From assembly GCA_016742255.1 (NCBI GenBank), contig JACVCB010000001.1:216393-280392 (forward strand): a stretch of DNA of 64,000 nucleotides, in the 5' to 3' direction. The notes under the pieces were generated by a model. It ran no database searches. It worked only from the letters and a program-made list of their open reading frames with translations, and had not been told where the DNA came from. Within the stretch, counting starts at the first letter, position 1. Every line of letters begins with the position of its first letter. A program made the position numbers and the translations under genes. Origin of the DNA: Leptospira sp. Its GTDB lineage: Bacteria; Spirochaetota; Leptospiria; Leptospirales; Leptospiraceae. Shown here one piece after another: positions 49,590 to 59,264 of this stretch.

Positions 49590-51211
49590 TCCAAATTTCC
49601 TTTTTTCCATAAACTAATTTCCGTTTGGAATTTATATTTTTCCATTTTAAAAAGAGAAGATACAAATGATTTTACATTCATTTGTAGGTGTTGTTTCCAT
49701 TGGAACCAAGAGTTAACTCGATGAAATTCATTCGGAACATAAGTATCAATGAAACTGATCAGATAGTTTGATTCGGAACAATTTTCCTCTATTGTAAGTG
49801 GCAATGCAAATTTGACCTTTGCATTGATGAGTTTGTTTTGAACATCCATGGCAGTCCATGGATTCTCGGCCACAACACAAACAGAATTTTCACCAACTTC
49901 TTTAGCCACCTCACGTAGATCTGGATCGGAAAGTGGTTTTAATAGGAAAAAGATAAGAATTGGGATCACTAAGATTTGTGTGATGAGTATAGCTCTCCAT
50001 TGGGTTTTAATACTTTGGAAAAAACAAAGTGAACTAACGATGATAAGAACACCTAATATAGAAAAAATAAACAAAGTATGTAATCGTAAAACAATAGAAA
50101 GTAATAATAAGATAAAATATATAATGAGTATACTGTATCGATTTAACTTAGCCAGAAGAAGTGTTTGCCATGATATCTTTTGCATCGCCGGTAGAAGGAA
50201 TAAAAAGCTAATAAATGGAGTTACATAGTATGGATCTTTTCTGTTTGGAAGTAGATGTAAACAAGTAACCATTGCGAAAAAAACAAGTAGTGTTGATACA
50301 TAAATTTGGTGTTTGATTTGTTTAGGGGAACGGATTAAATTCCAAACTAACATAACCAGTGGAATGGTAAATGGTATTGTGTAAATAAGCCATCCCAGCC
50401 AAATTCGTAATCCTGATTGGTTTGAGGAATAAAACTTTCCAATGTTTTCAGTGATAAAGAAAAAGCGGAGTAAATCTTTACCCGATGGAATTTGAAAATA
50501 CAAAAAAGATATCCAGAGTAGTGGTATAATAAAGGTCAAAACATAAGAGAAAAGAACGAATTTTTCGCGGTATATCCAGTTCCACTGAAAAGTGATTTTC
50601 CCACTTCGAATACGAATCAGTTTTACATAAAAATAACTGAGAAGTATAAAAAGGACGTAAACATGTATAATCGGTCCTTTTAGTAAATAACCAATCCCAG
50701 TAACCAAACTACCAATGATTAAATAAGAAGTTTGTTTTGTTTGTTTGTAAAAATAAAATGAATAAAAATAAAAAAGTAAAAAGAATACCATTGGTCCTTC
50801 CATCATGAGAAGTCCAAAAAATTTAAGTGATAAAAATGAGAAACCAAAGAGTAGAGTGGTGAGTAAAGTTTCTGATCTGGATTTACTGATGGTAAATACC
50901 AAACGATACAGTAACACCATAGTACCAATTCCAAAAGCGAAAGCAACCAATCGTTCAGAAAGATAATCCACTCCAAAGAACGAATCTGAGGCCATTCCCA
51001 TCCAAAAAAGCAGAGGTGGTTTGTAAGGATTCGGTAAACCAGAAAGAGAAGGTAAAAGGTAACTTCCTAGCTCTAAACTCTCTCGAATGGATCTAATGTG
51101 CATGATTTCATCCCCTTGAGGGAAGGGGGCATCCGGGACACCCAGTAAGGATCCAAAAATTACGAGAAGTAATCCAAAAAGAAGATAAACCATATTAGTC
51201 TTAAATACCAT
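49586..51211 (-). CDS. GT39/ArnT-like membrane glycosyltransferase
   Basis: A protein of about 541 residues with ~12 TM segments. The first extracytoplasmic loop has PQGDEIMHIRS, containing the acidic D-E of the PMT/ArnT family, followed by KPPLLFWMG and LSERLVAF. It probably transfers a sugar from polyprenyl phosphate to a surface glycan, lipid A or protein. The start is uncertain: TTG 51217, ATG 51211 or ATG 51193, none with a good ribosome-binding site. A 14-bp palindrome lies directly upstream. It is grouped with the GT2 gene and overlaps the small Cys-rich gene. Confidence 0.85.
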   Translation of the reverse strand: MVFKTNMVYLLFGLLLVIFGSLLGVPDAPFPQGDEIMHIRSIRESLELGSYLLPSLSGLPNPYKPPLLFWMGMASDSFFGVDYLSERLVAFAFGIGTMVLLYRLVFTISKSRSETLLTTLLFGFSFLSLKFFGLLMMEGPMVFFLLFYFYSFYFYKQTKQTSYLIIGSLVTGIGYLLKGPIIHVYVLFILLSYFYVKLIRIRSGKITFQWNWIYREKFVLFSYVLTFIIPLLWISFLYFQIPSGKDLLRFFFITENIGKFYSSNQSGLRIWLGWLIYTIPFTIPLVMLVWNLIRSPKQIKHQIYVSTLLVFFAMVTCLHLLPNRKDPYYVTPFISFLFLLPAMQKISWQTLLLAKLNRYSILIIYFILLLLSIVLRLHTLFIFSILGVLIIVSSLCFFQSIKTQWRAILITQILVIPILIFFLLKPLSDPDLREVAKEVGENSVCVVAENPWTAMDVQNKLINAKVKFALPLTIEENCSESNYLISFIDTYVPNEFHRVNSWFQWKQHLQMNVKSFVSSLFKMEKYKFQTEISLWKKGNLE

Positions 51212-51221
51212 AAACAAAGAT

Positions 51222-51235
51222 ACTGACTAGTCAGT
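51222..51235. promoter_or_regulatory. 14-bp perfect palindrome, TetR-operator-like
   Basis: ACTGACTAGTCAGT is a perfect 14-bp inverted repeat just upstream of the GT39-type gene start. TGAC/GTCA half-sites of this kind are typical of TetR-family operators. In this position, overlapping the expected promoter or leader, it could repress the glycosyltransferase operon. No TetR gene lies in the window. Confidence 0.4.
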
Positions 51236-51430
51236 CAATATGATTAACCTGAAGAATTCGCAAAAATCTTGCGAAAATAGAAGGAAAGGATTGGTTCGAT
51301 AGTTCATTGGATTTGAAACTGGGGTATTTTTGTTTCGATTCCATTTGAAACTTCAAAGAAAAAATAGAAAAAAATACGAGATGAAAGAAATTACACTTTC
51401 CACCCTGATCAAAAGCAGTCTAAACTAGTC

Positions 51431-51934
51431 GTGATGTCATCATGGGGAAACGATAATGGAATTCTTTTGCAACAAGGAATTACTTTACTTGCTTCCCTTT
51501 CTGATCGATTGTATCTTCAAAAACAAAATAATTCTGAATCGAGTGTCGGTGAACATATACGCCATGTGATAGAACATTACCAAATGTTCCTAGAAGGAAT
51601 TCAAATAGGTCATATTGATTATGATAAAAGGAAACGTGACCTTTCGCTTGAAGTGGACCGAATCCTTGCAATCAATCGTTTACAAGAATTATTCACTTTT
51701 TTCGAAACAAAGTATTTGCCACTTGGGCAAGTATTAATTTCACAAAACTATAATCCAGACGCTCCAACTCCGATTGTCACATCCACAATTGAGAGGGAAC
51801 TATTATTTTTGGTTTCTCACACTGTTCATCACTATGCAATCATTGCATTAGTATTAAAAGATGAAGAAGGTGTCATTCCACCATATTTTGGTTACTCACC
51901 TGCAACATTGTATGCAAAATTACAAAGTAAATAG
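51431..51934 (+). CDS. DinB/YfiT-like metal-binding protein
   Basis: A 167-residue four-helix-bundle protein. The metal-binding His triad of the DinB family can be placed: GEHIRHVIEHY in the first half and SHTVHHYAIIALVL in the second. Such proteins act as thiol-dependent S-transferases (bacillithiol or mycothiol) or are of unknown function. GTG 51431 is directly followed by ATG 51434; either could be the start. It is convergent with the SDR gene. Confidence 0.78.
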   Translation: MMSSWGNDNGILLQQGITLLASLSDRLYLQKQNNSESSVGEHIRHVIEHYQMFLEGIQIGHIDYDKRKRDLSLEVDRILAINRLQELFTFFETKYLPLGQVLISQNYNPDAPTPIVTSTIERELLFLVSHTVHHYAIIALVLKDEEGVIPPYFGYSPATLYAKLQSK

Positions 51935-51943
51935 ATTTAGATT

Positions 51944-53464
51944 TCACCAGTCGATAGGGAAATAGTCCTTTAAAAACTTACCAATCCAATGTTTGCCTGA
52001 ATTGACTCCGTCAAACAACGGATCAACGACACGTGCAGCCCCATCCACAATATCTAGGGGAGGTTGGAAATCATGAAGGTCTTGTTTTCGTTTTGCAAGT
52101 TCAATGGGATCTTCATCGGTCACCCAACCAGTATCAACAGCATTCATAAAAATGCCATCTTTTGCAAAGTCTTCTGCTGAGGTATGAGTCATCATATTCA
52201 ACGCGGCTTTCGCCATGTTTGTATGTGGATGACGGTCTTCTTTTTTAAATCGATGGAATTTTCCTTCCATTGCTGAGACATTGATGATGTGTTTTTTGCC
52301 AGTATTATCCTTACGCATAATACCCACCAGTCGATTGCAAAGAACAAAAGGCGCCACCGCATTTACAAGTTGTACTTCTAACATTTCAGAAGTATTAATT
52401 TCTCCAAGTTTCAATCGCCAACTATTTGTTTTTCTGAGGTCTACCTGTTGTAAATCAGCATCTAATTTGCCTTCAGGGAATACGGATTCCAATTCATGTG
52501 AATTGTCATGTGAATATGGGATTTGCGAAAGTGCAGCAGAAGAACGGATCCCAACACCTGGAGTTTTATGATTCCAGCTAACGGCTAACGCAGTTGCAGT
52601 GTCTTTCATTTCAGAGTCGGAGCGGTAAGAATCCAATTCATTTTTACAGTGTTGGTAAAAACTTAATAGTTTTTGTGCCTCGGATTGTAAGTCGGTAATT
52701 GAAATTTTTTCTGTTTCTAGTAAATGGGAATAAAAGCCTGGTGGTCTTCTTACTGTTTGTGCTGCATTATTGATCAGGATATCCAATCTTTCTAGGTGGT
52801 TTTCTAAGAATTTACAAAAAATTTCCACACTTGGTGTATGTCGTAAATCTAAACCAAAGATTTGTAATCGGTCTTTCCATAAGTGAAAATCAGATTCCTT
52901 TGAAAAACGAATCGCTGAATCATTTGGAAATCTAGTTGTCGCGATGACCCGAGCACCTGATCGTAATAATAACAAAGTGGCTTGGTATCCAATTTTTAAT
53001 CGCGAACCAGTAATGACGGCAACAGTTCCTCTTAAATCGGCAGTTTGGTATCGTTTGGAGTAATTGAGTTCCGCACAACTTGGACACATTGAGTCGTAAA
53101 AAAAATGTAATTTTGTAAAGGGAGTTTTGCAGATATAACAAGGTTTAGGTTGGGGTAATTCGGTGGCATTATCCCATGACCATCCAGCTGAATTGGAAAT
53201 TTGTAGTGGTGCCTTAAAGACTGCGGACTCCCTTGCTCTCCTAATGCCTGTCAATGCAGTCTTTTGTTTTTCTTGGGTTTTTAAACTTTCTTTTTTTTCA
53301 ATACGAACAGTTCGATTTCGTTTTCGAACTTCATTTCGATCCGGTCTTGAAATTTTCCCACATAGGATCATTAACTCAAGACGTTTTTCTTCTGGTATGG
53401 TAACAAGATTTTTTGGTGAATCTAAAAGTGTTTTTAGTTCACGAATTAATGAATCTATGTCCAT
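51944..53464 (-). CDS. Zinc-ribbon SDR-fold protein lacking the catalytic Tyr
   Basis: A 506-residue protein from ATG 53464; the frame reaches 53563, but that would overlap the next gene and adds unconvincing sequence. Residues ~1-105 are charged. A zinc ribbon follows (C109-x2-C112 ... C127-x2-C130). A Rossmann SDR domain starts near 147 ([11 protein letters not shown], cofactor loop; [15 protein letters not shown] motif). At the active site the Tyr-x3-Lys motif reads T-N-M-A-K within [13 protein letters not shown], so Tyr is Thr while Lys remains. Catalysis by the normal SDR route is doubtful. It is the last gene of the run with the chemoreceptor. Confidence 0.85.
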   Translation of the reverse strand: MDIDSLIRELKTLLDSPKNLVTIPEEKRLELMILCGKISRPDRNEVRKRNRTVRIEKKESLKTQEKQKTALTGIRRARESAVFKAPLQISNSAGWSWDNATELPQPKPCYICKTPFTKLHFFYDSMCPSCAELNYSKRYQTADLRGTVAVITGSRLKIGYQATLLLLRSGARVIATTRFPNDSAIRFSKESDFHLWKDRLQIFGLDLRHTPSVEIFCKFLENHLERLDILINNAAQTVRRPPGFYSHLLETEKISITDLQSEAQKLLSFYQHCKNELDSYRSDSEMKDTATALAVSWNHKTPGVGIRSSAALSQIPYSHDNSHELESVFPEGKLDADLQQVDLRKTNSWRLKLGEINTSEMLEVQLVNAVAPFVLCNRLVGIMRKDNTGKKHIINVSAMEGKFHRFKKEDRHPHTNMAKAALNMMTHTSAEDFAKDGIFMNAVDTGWVTDEDPIELAKRKQDLHDFQPPLDIVDGAARVVDPLFDGVNSGKHWIGKFLKDYFPIDW

Positions 53465-53510
53465 AAAACCAGAATTTTTGGAACTTTGGGGTAAGCAACT
53501 CTCTTTGGAA

Positions 53511-54191
53511 TTAGATTTTTTGAATTCTAATCTTTCGATTGCCAGTAAACCGAATTGTACCATCCAAAATGCATGAATTTTCCATTTCAGAATGAAGGTT
53601 TTTTACCTGCTCTCTCATATTTTGGACAAGTGAAATCACTTCAAGCGTACTATTGCATTGTAATTGAGTGAATAATTTTTCTTTGTCGTAGTAGAGTGCC
53701 TGTAACTGTTGTTCCAAGAGATTCAAAAGAGAATCTTCATGAATATTTTGACGATTATCAGTGGAAGTTTCCTCTATCATCAATTCACGAATTGGTTTGG
53801 TTAAGAATTCTTGGATTTCGTTTAGATCTTCATCATGGATGAGTGGTTCTAATGCGATAAGAATGTAAGTTGTTAGAGATGCTTTAATGATTAGATTTGG
53901 ATCAGCTTCTCCAGTATTAAAATTTTGGTATTGGATTTGAGTGTTGAGTTGTTTCCAATAACATTTGAGTTCCACATATTTAGAGAAAATTAGAACACTC
54001 AATTCTTCCTTAATTTCAACATCATTCAATATATCCAAAAATTGATGGATCAGAGAATCAAACCAAAGATGAATTTTGTTTTTATGTTCTTCGGTTTGTT
54101 CAAATCCAATCATCCATTCATTTATGTTTTCAGAGACTGATGTTTTAAAGTTTTGATTCGAAAGTTTTTCTTTAATAAATTGTAATTCCAT
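53511..54191 (-). CDS. Hypothetical helical protein with a C-terminal LExQLxxLY motif
   Basis: A 226-residue soluble protein, nearly all helical. Residues 1-135 form a Trp- and Glu-rich helical domain with no recognised family. Residues 159-205 form a helical hairpin ([16 protein letters not shown]..., then [17 protein letters not shown]) that clearly resembles residues 9-55 of the small protein encoded immediately upstream. ATG 54191 follows AGGTACACTT. It lies between that small gene and the SDR gene in one direction. A role as an adaptor of the neighbouring soluble chemoreceptor is inference. Confidence 0.72.
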   Translation of the reverse strand: MELQFIKEKLSNQNFKTSVSENINEWMIGFEQTEEHKNKIHLWFDSLIHQFLDILNDVEIKEELSVLIFSKYVELKCYWKQLNTQIQYQNFNTGEADPNLIIKASLTTYILIALEPLIHDEDLNEIQEFLTKPIRELMIEETSTDNRQNIHEDSLLNLLEQQLQALYYDKEKLFTQLQCNSTLEVISLVQNMREQVKNLHSEMENSCILDGTIRFTGNRKIRIQKI

Positions 54192-54199
54192 AAGTGTAC

Positions 54200-54457
54200 C
54201 TATTGGTTTGAATTTTTATGGAATCGATGATTCGGTATGTAAGCTGACGAAATTGATTCAATCTGAATTCGATTTGTGTCTACTTTTCTGTAATTTTCTT
54301 TAAACGAGTAAAGGTAAGTTAATTCCCTTTGTAGGTTTTGGAATTCATGGATGATTGTGTCTATGTCAGAAGAACCTAATTCTAATTCCAGTTCTTCTTT
54401 TTCCTTGTACAATGCGACAATTTGAGATTCTAGATGTTCTTCTAATGTTGGATCCAT
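54200..54457 (-). CDS. Small coiled-coil protein with LExQLxxLY motif
   Basis: An 85-residue protein made mostly of two helices (LESQIVALYKEKEELELEL and IIHEFQNLQRELTYLYSFKEN) joined by GSSDIDT. The pattern, LY-x-EKE then L-x-SSD-x-x-x-II and a second LxxLY, is one I associate from memory with small proteins found next to soluble chemoreceptors in Proteobacteria; this was not checked. It begins 16 bp after the chemoreceptor stop and ends 8 bp before the next gene. No good Shine-Dalgarno is visible, so it may be translated by coupling. Confidence 0.72.
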   Translation of the reverse strand: MDPTLEEHLESQIVALYKEKEELELELGSSDIDTIIHEFQNLQRELTYLYSFKENYRKVDTNRIQIESISSAYIPNHRFHKNSNQ

Positions 54458-54472
54458 TATAGATTAGACGAA

Positions 54473-55597
54473 TTACTTTTTCAAAACAGAAATAATATTG
54501 AATTCGACAAGTATACTCCAGGAACGTTTACTTTGGCCAATTCGCACTGGTTTTAAAATTCGAACTAAGTGATTTGCGTCCATTTGTGTGTAGGACTCTC
54601 CTCTTTGGATGGCAAGTAATGCTTCGGTATTGAGTCCCTCCACTTTGGAACCCAATTGATCAATTTCGGGATGTGAAGCAAAATTACCCTCATACGTCAC
54701 AAGAGAGGTGGTTCCCATTCCAAATATCTTTTTGGGAGATAATTCTTTTTGGAGTTGTTCCAATGAAAAATCTGCTCCTAAAATCCCTGCAAATTTCGAA
54801 TGTAAAAACAAATTGGTCATCAAACTAGTCATCTTGACAGTTTTGCCTTCGATAGGATAGTCATAAGGTTCCATCATCACGTCTTCACCTAAATCACGTG
54901 GTAAGACATACCATTCATTTTCACCGGAAACATCATAACCTTGTAATGGCTCAATTGAAATTCGGCCAGCGTGTCGATGGCAATAGGGAACAAACCTACC
55001 TTTGGCATCGTGGCCTTCTTTGTTTTGGTATTCAGAATCCTTTTCGTCAATGACATTGGGCTCACAACAGATTGCATAAGCTAACTGTTGTTCATTTTGA
55101 ATTAAATATTCTTGTAGGATGAGTAGTAGGTGTTCTCGTTTCATACCTATATTTGCATGCACCAAACTTTGGATTAAAAATTTTAAGCCATACAATGAGG
55201 TAGCCATGATATAGAATTTTGATTCTAATTCTTTTGCAATATTGTTTGTCCAAAGATCTGCATATTCGATGATGGATTGTTTTTCCATTTCTTGGACATC
55301 AGCATTGGCCTCTGAGTTTTCTAAATTGATTCTAGATAAAATTTCAGAGATTTTTTTAGTTGCTTCCGAAGTTTGAAAAGACAATTTTGTGACTTCGTTT
55401 GCAACTATTTCAAAACCACGTCCGTGTTCACCGGCTCTAGCTGCTTCAATCGAAGCATTTAATGCCAGTAAGTTGGTTTGTTTTGCAACTTGTTGGATGG
55501 AGGATGCAACGGAACCTATTTCTTTTGATCTTTCACCAAATGAATCAATCAGTTCTTTGAGTTTTTTCATACCCAAATTTGAATATTTGTCATCCAT
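54473..55597 (-). CDS. Soluble chemoreceptor with N-terminal MCP hairpin and C-terminal dCache domain
   Basis: A 374-residue protein with no membrane segment and reversed domain order. Residues ~10-110 contain a short MCP signalling hairpin with the invariant tip [30 protein letters not shown]. Each arm is only a few heptads long, so the methylation helices are absent. Residues ~125-370 match a dCache (PDC) sensor: [60 protein letters not shown]. dCache domains are normally outside the membrane; here it must be cytosolic. An in-frame stop lies upstream, so it is not a truncated longer gene on this frame. It is in the same direction as the ABC exporter upstream. Confidence 0.85.
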   Translation of the reverse strand: MDDKYSNLGMKKLKELIDSFGERSKEIGSVASSIQQVAKQTNLLALNASIEAARAGEHGRGFEIVANEVTKLSFQTSEATKKISEILSRINLENSEANADVQEMEKQSIIEYADLWTNNIAKELESKFYIMATSLYGLKFLIQSLVHANIGMKREHLLLILQEYLIQNEQQLAYAICCEPNVIDEKDSEYQNKEGHDAKGRFVPYCHRHAGRISIEPLQGYDVSGENEWYVLPRDLGEDVMMEPYDYPIEGKTVKMTSLMTNLFLHSKFAGILGADFSLEQLQKELSPKKIFGMGTTSLVTYEGNFASHPEIDQLGSKVEGLNTEALLAIQRGESYTQMDANHLVRILKPVRIGQSKRSWSILVEFNIISVLKK

Positions 55598-55657
55598 CCT
55601 TAAGCCATCCTGAAATCAGATTCTGTTCTTTAATGAATATCGGAGTTACCTGTAATC

Positions 55658-57460
55658 TTATTGATATCCAGCCTGTTGCAATCGAAATAGTTTCTCATAT
55701 TTTCCTTTTTTCGATAGTAAGGTTTCGTGATCTCCCCATTCCGTTTTTTTACCTTGTTCTAAAACTAGAATTTTATCCGCCATTCTTACCGTTGAAAATC
55801 GATGAGAAATCAAAATGACTGTTTTCCCCATTGTGTGTTCTCTAAAGTGTTCGAATACTTTCATTTCCGCTTCCGCATCAATAGCAGAAGTTGGTTCATC
55901 CAATATTAAAATGTCAGCTTTTGATCTCATAAATGCTCTCGACAAAGCAATCTTTTGCCATTGCCCGCCAGAAAGTTCTCTACCATCTTGGAACCATTTT
56001 CCTAAACGTGTTTGGTATCCCAAATCCAAACGAGTGACAAATTCGTGAGCCATCCCTAATTTTGCTGCACTTATCCATTGTGATTCTGTTTGAATTTGTT
56101 TTACATCTCCCATCCCAATATTGTCACCAACCTTAAACTGGTATTGAACAAAATTTTGAAAGATAACACCAAATCGTTCTCTTAATGATTCTTCTTCCCA
56201 ATCTACAAGATTGATTCCATCCAAATAAATATTTCCTTTGGTAGGTGAATACAAACGAGTCAACAATTTGATTAATGTAGTTTTCCCAGATCCATTTTCT
56301 CCAACAATTGCTAATTTTTCACCTGCCGGAATTTCGAAACTAATATCTGTTAGAGAATCATTGGTTGATCCAGGATATAAAAATGATACTTGGTCAAATA
56401 CGATGCCAGTTTTGTTATTTGTACTTTTATGGATGCCTATTTTTTTCGGTATCGGTAAGTTTAAAAATTCCATAAGGTTATCAATATACAAATGATCTTC
56501 GTAAATTCCACCGAAAGCAGACAATGCATTTGCAAAAGTCGATTGTCCTTGGCGAAATATGACCAAATACATTGTCATTTCACCTAGAGTAATTTGTTTT
56601 TGTAAGGCGAGACTGACAATCCAAATGTAAGAACCATAAAATGCCAATTGGCTAATTAATCCTAAGAAAAAACTGACAACACTTTTTTTAACCGTTAGTT
56701 TCTTATCTTCAGCATAGATTTTTTGGAAATTATTTTTGTATCGATTTAAAAATTCTTTTCCTAAGTTAAAGAGTAAAATTTCTTTTGCGTTATCTTCTCT
56801 TGCCATTAATGTTTCTAGATAAACTTGTTCTCTAGTTTCTTTTGCCTTCCATCGAAAGAGTCTGAAATTATGATTTGAGAACTTAGTTTCAGCTATGAAA
56901 GTGGGTATAGCAGCTATGATCAAAATTATCGAAGCTAATGGAGAAAGTTTTACGAGTAATCCAAAAAAGCTAACAATTGTGATTGAGGATTGTGCGATTG
57001 TAAAAAATCGATTTACCATCGATAGAGGTTTGGAAGATGCCTCTGATCTTGCTTGTGTCATCTGATCGTAAGTTTCAGAATTTTCAAATTGTGAAAGTTC
57101 TAGTGTGATTGCTTTTGAAAGGATCCTTTCATTGACCTCTTGGCCTAGTTTAATCCTTAGTAGGGTTGTGCAAAGATAGTATAATTTTTGAGCTCCAAAA
57201 TAGATAACAGTAATGATTCCCTCAATGTAAACATAGGTTGCAGTTTCAGAATAAACTAGGTCATACCAATTTCCAGATTCAATTTTCGAGTGTAAGATGG
57301 AATCGATGATTAGTTTTCCGATCCAGACCAAACTTGAAGGAAACAATCCATTTAAGATTGTCAAAATTGTAATGAGTAATGTTAAGGTAGGGGAACTGTG
57401 ATAAGCGAGTCGAAACGCAATTTTGGATGATTGAACAATGCGGAAAAAAGTACCCAACAT
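55658..57460 (-). CDS. ABC exporter, fused permease and ATPase
   Basis: A 600-residue half-transporter: six TM helices in residues ~1-330 and an ATPase domain after about 355. Walker A is GENGSGKTT, the signature motif is LSGGQWQK, Walker B is ILILDEPTSA and the H-loop is ISHRFST. It probably works as a homodimer exporting a lipid, peptide or drug. The TM part lacks features that would tell the substrate. It is the first gene of a minus-strand run that continues into the soluble chemoreceptor after a 60-bp gap. Confidence 0.92.
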   Translation of the reverse strand: MLGTFFRIVQSSKIAFRLAYHSSPTLTLLITILTILNGLFPSSLVWIGKLIIDSILHSKIESGNWYDLVYSETATYVYIEGIITVIYFGAQKLYYLCTTLLRIKLGQEVNERILSKAITLELSQFENSETYDQMTQARSEASSKPLSMVNRFFTIAQSSITIVSFFGLLVKLSPLASIILIIAAIPTFIAETKFSNHNFRLFRWKAKETREQVYLETLMAREDNAKEILLFNLGKEFLNRYKNNFQKIYAEDKKLTVKKSVVSFFLGLISQLAFYGSYIWIVSLALQKQITLGEMTMYLVIFRQGQSTFANALSAFGGIYEDHLYIDNLMEFLNLPIPKKIGIHKSTNNKTGIVFDQVSFLYPGSTNDSLTDISFEIPAGEKLAIVGENGSGKTTLIKLLTRLYSPTKGNIYLDGINLVDWEEESLRERFGVIFQNFVQYQFKVGDNIGMGDVKQIQTESQWISAAKLGMAHEFVTRLDLGYQTRLGKWFQDGRELSGGQWQKIALSRAFMRSKADILILDEPTSAIDAEAEMKVFEHFREHTMGKTVILISHRFSTVRMADKILVLEQGKKTEWGDHETLLSKKGKYEKLFRLQQAGYQ

Positions 57461-57573
57461 ACAGGTTAGATTGTTTTCGGAGGGATGTTTCGATAGCTTT
57501 TTTTAAGAAATTACATTGAAAACATTGAATTCCACTTTCCGAATTTTAATTCACTTGTTTCGATGTTACTCGT

Positions 57574-58305
57574 ATGCCAAAGGAAAGATTGGATAAAGTT
57601 CTGGGAAATTTTGGATTAGGATCTAGGTCCGATGTAAAAAAGGAAATTTACCAAGGGAACGTAAAAGTAAATGGAATCGTTGTTAAGGACCCCGGTTTTA
57701 AAATCACAATCAATGATGTAGTTGTTTTTTATGACGAAACTTTGATTCGCAAAGATTTTTATTATTTTATGATGAATAAAGCTCCCGATTGTATCACTGC
57801 TACGGAAGACCCTCAAGAAAAGACTGTTATGGATTATCTAAGTGAAAGGCATCAAAACATGAATTTGTTTCCTGTCGGAAGATTGGATAAAGAGACAGAA
57901 GGGCTGTTACTGTTTACAACAGATGGAACTTTGGCTCATTATTATACTTCTCCTAAACATTTTGTTGAGAAAGAATACTATGCAGAAATTTCAGAACCAG
58001 TGACAAAAGAGGACATCTTGAGTTTTGAAACTGGAATAGTGTTAGATGATGGATACAAAACTTTGCCTGCTCGTCTGGCGATAACTGATGAAACAAAACC
58101 TCATATAGTCACTGTTTGGTTAAAAGAAGGGAAGTATCGTCAAATCAGAAGGATGTTCCAAAGTTTGAGTAAAGAAGTTTTGTATCTAAAACGAGTGAGA
58201 ATGGGAAATTTAAAGTTAGATCCAACAATTCCTCTAGGAAGTTACCGAGAGTTGACAAACGAAGAAGAAACTCTTCTTAAACAAAAAATACCAATCATTC
58301 AATAA
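57574..58305 (+). CDS. Pseudouridine synthase, RsuA/RluB family
   Basis: A 243-residue enzyme with an N-terminal S4-type RNA-binding domain (RLDKVLGNFGLGSR, KVNGIVVKDPG) and the RsuA-family catalytic motif PVGRLDKETEGLLL, with Asp105 as nucleophile. A later YRQIRRMF is the usual family element. It modifies uridine in rRNA; whether 16S U516 (RsuA) or a 23S site cannot be told. It diverges from the ABC exporter and overlaps the convergent thioesterase gene by 11 bp. Confidence 0.92.
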   Translation: MPKERLDKVLGNFGLGSRSDVKKEIYQGNVKVNGIVVKDPGFKITINDVVVFYDETLIRKDFYYFMMNKAPDCITATEDPQEKTVMDYLSERHQNMNLFPVGRLDKETEGLLLFTTDGTLAHYYTSPKHFVEKEYYAEISEPVTKEDILSFETGIVLDDGYKTLPARLAITDETKPHIVTVWLKEGKYRQIRRMFQSLSKEVLYLKRVRMGNLKLDPTIPLGSYRELTNEEETLLKQKIPIIQ

Positions 58306-59125
58306 ATCTTTCTATTTTGTCAAAAAAAGCAGCAGGTGCTCGCCTTGGCCTTGAGTTTGAAAGAGAGACAAACAACTGTTCGTCTTTCATACTTGCAAGT
58401 AAGCTTCCTTTTGAATCTAAAATATCTTGTCTGAAATAAAACCGGATTTTTTCAAAACTTTCGATCCAACTTAAGATTTTCACATGAGTTCCGGGATCTA
58501 TTGGTTTGTAGATCTGTATTTCACCGCCCATAAAAAAAGTAGTAGAGTCAGTTTCTTTGATTAAATTGAGATCTACAATTTCTTTAAAAAATAGGAAACG
58601 GCCTTCTTCAAAAATTTTCCAAATGGAATCAGAAGGTAAATTCCAAAAACAATTCATATCACTGTAAGGAATGTAATAATCATGTTCCACAATGTTTTGA
58701 TTGATTGGTTTGGGATGGATTGTAAATTGATAGGGGGTGACACTTAATTTGGGAAGGTCCAGAATTTTGATGATAATTCCATCCTTCACCAAGGTTGATG
58801 TGGATTCCATTTCACATGCTTTTTTTCCATTGGAGCCTACTATGGATTGTTTCCATAAAAGATTTCCATCATCCATGCCATAAATTTCTGTTTCAACTGT
58901 CATTTCTGAATTTACAAATTGTTGGTTGAGGAATCTTACATTTGTGGATCCAGGAATATAACTAATATTTGTGTTTAACATTAGTTCAATGGGGTAACCA
59001 TATTCTCTTAATACTTCACATCGTGCATCGTAAGCGAACCGTTCATAAGTTCGACTCGTGACATGTCGATTCCAATCTAAATCAAAGTGACGAGTAGACA
59101 ATGTTTTGCGGAAAATTTGATTCAT
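58295..59125 (-). CDS. Double-hotdog acyl thioesterase-like protein
   Basis: A 276-residue protein with two hotdog-like halves: residues ~5-135 (STRHFDLDWNRHVTSRTYERF, a DxxxHV element typical of 4-hydroxybenzoyl-CoA and acyl-ACP thioesterases) and ~150-270 (IPYSDMNCFWNLPSDSIWKIF, a second similar element without the His). This arrangement suggests an acyl-ACP or acyl-CoA thioesterase in which only the N-terminal half keeps catalytic residues. The exact substrate is unknown. The gene is alone on the minus strand. Confidence 0.78.
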   Translation of the reverse strand: MNQIFRKTLSTRHFDLDWNRHVTSRTYERFAYDARCEVLREYGYPIELMLNTNISYIPGSTNVRFLNQQFVNSEMTVETEIYGMDDGNLLWKQSIVGSNGKKACEMESTSTLVKDGIIIKILDLPKLSVTPYQFTIHPKPINQNIVEHDYYIPYSDMNCFWNLPSDSIWKIFEEGRFLFFKEIVDLNLIKETDSTTFFMGGEIQIYKPIDPGTHVKILSWIESFEKIRFYFRQDILDSKGSLLASMKDEQLFVSLSNSRPRRAPAAFFDKIERFIE

Positions 59126-59264
59126 TCCACCTTTCTTTCCATTGGAATGGATAGGTAAAGAAAAAATCTAATGTTGATTAAGGTGATCTTTCTGTTATTT
59201 GGAGAACACCAAAAGTGATCGAACACTGAATCAATTCTAAGCCTCAAATTATGTTTTTCTGAAA

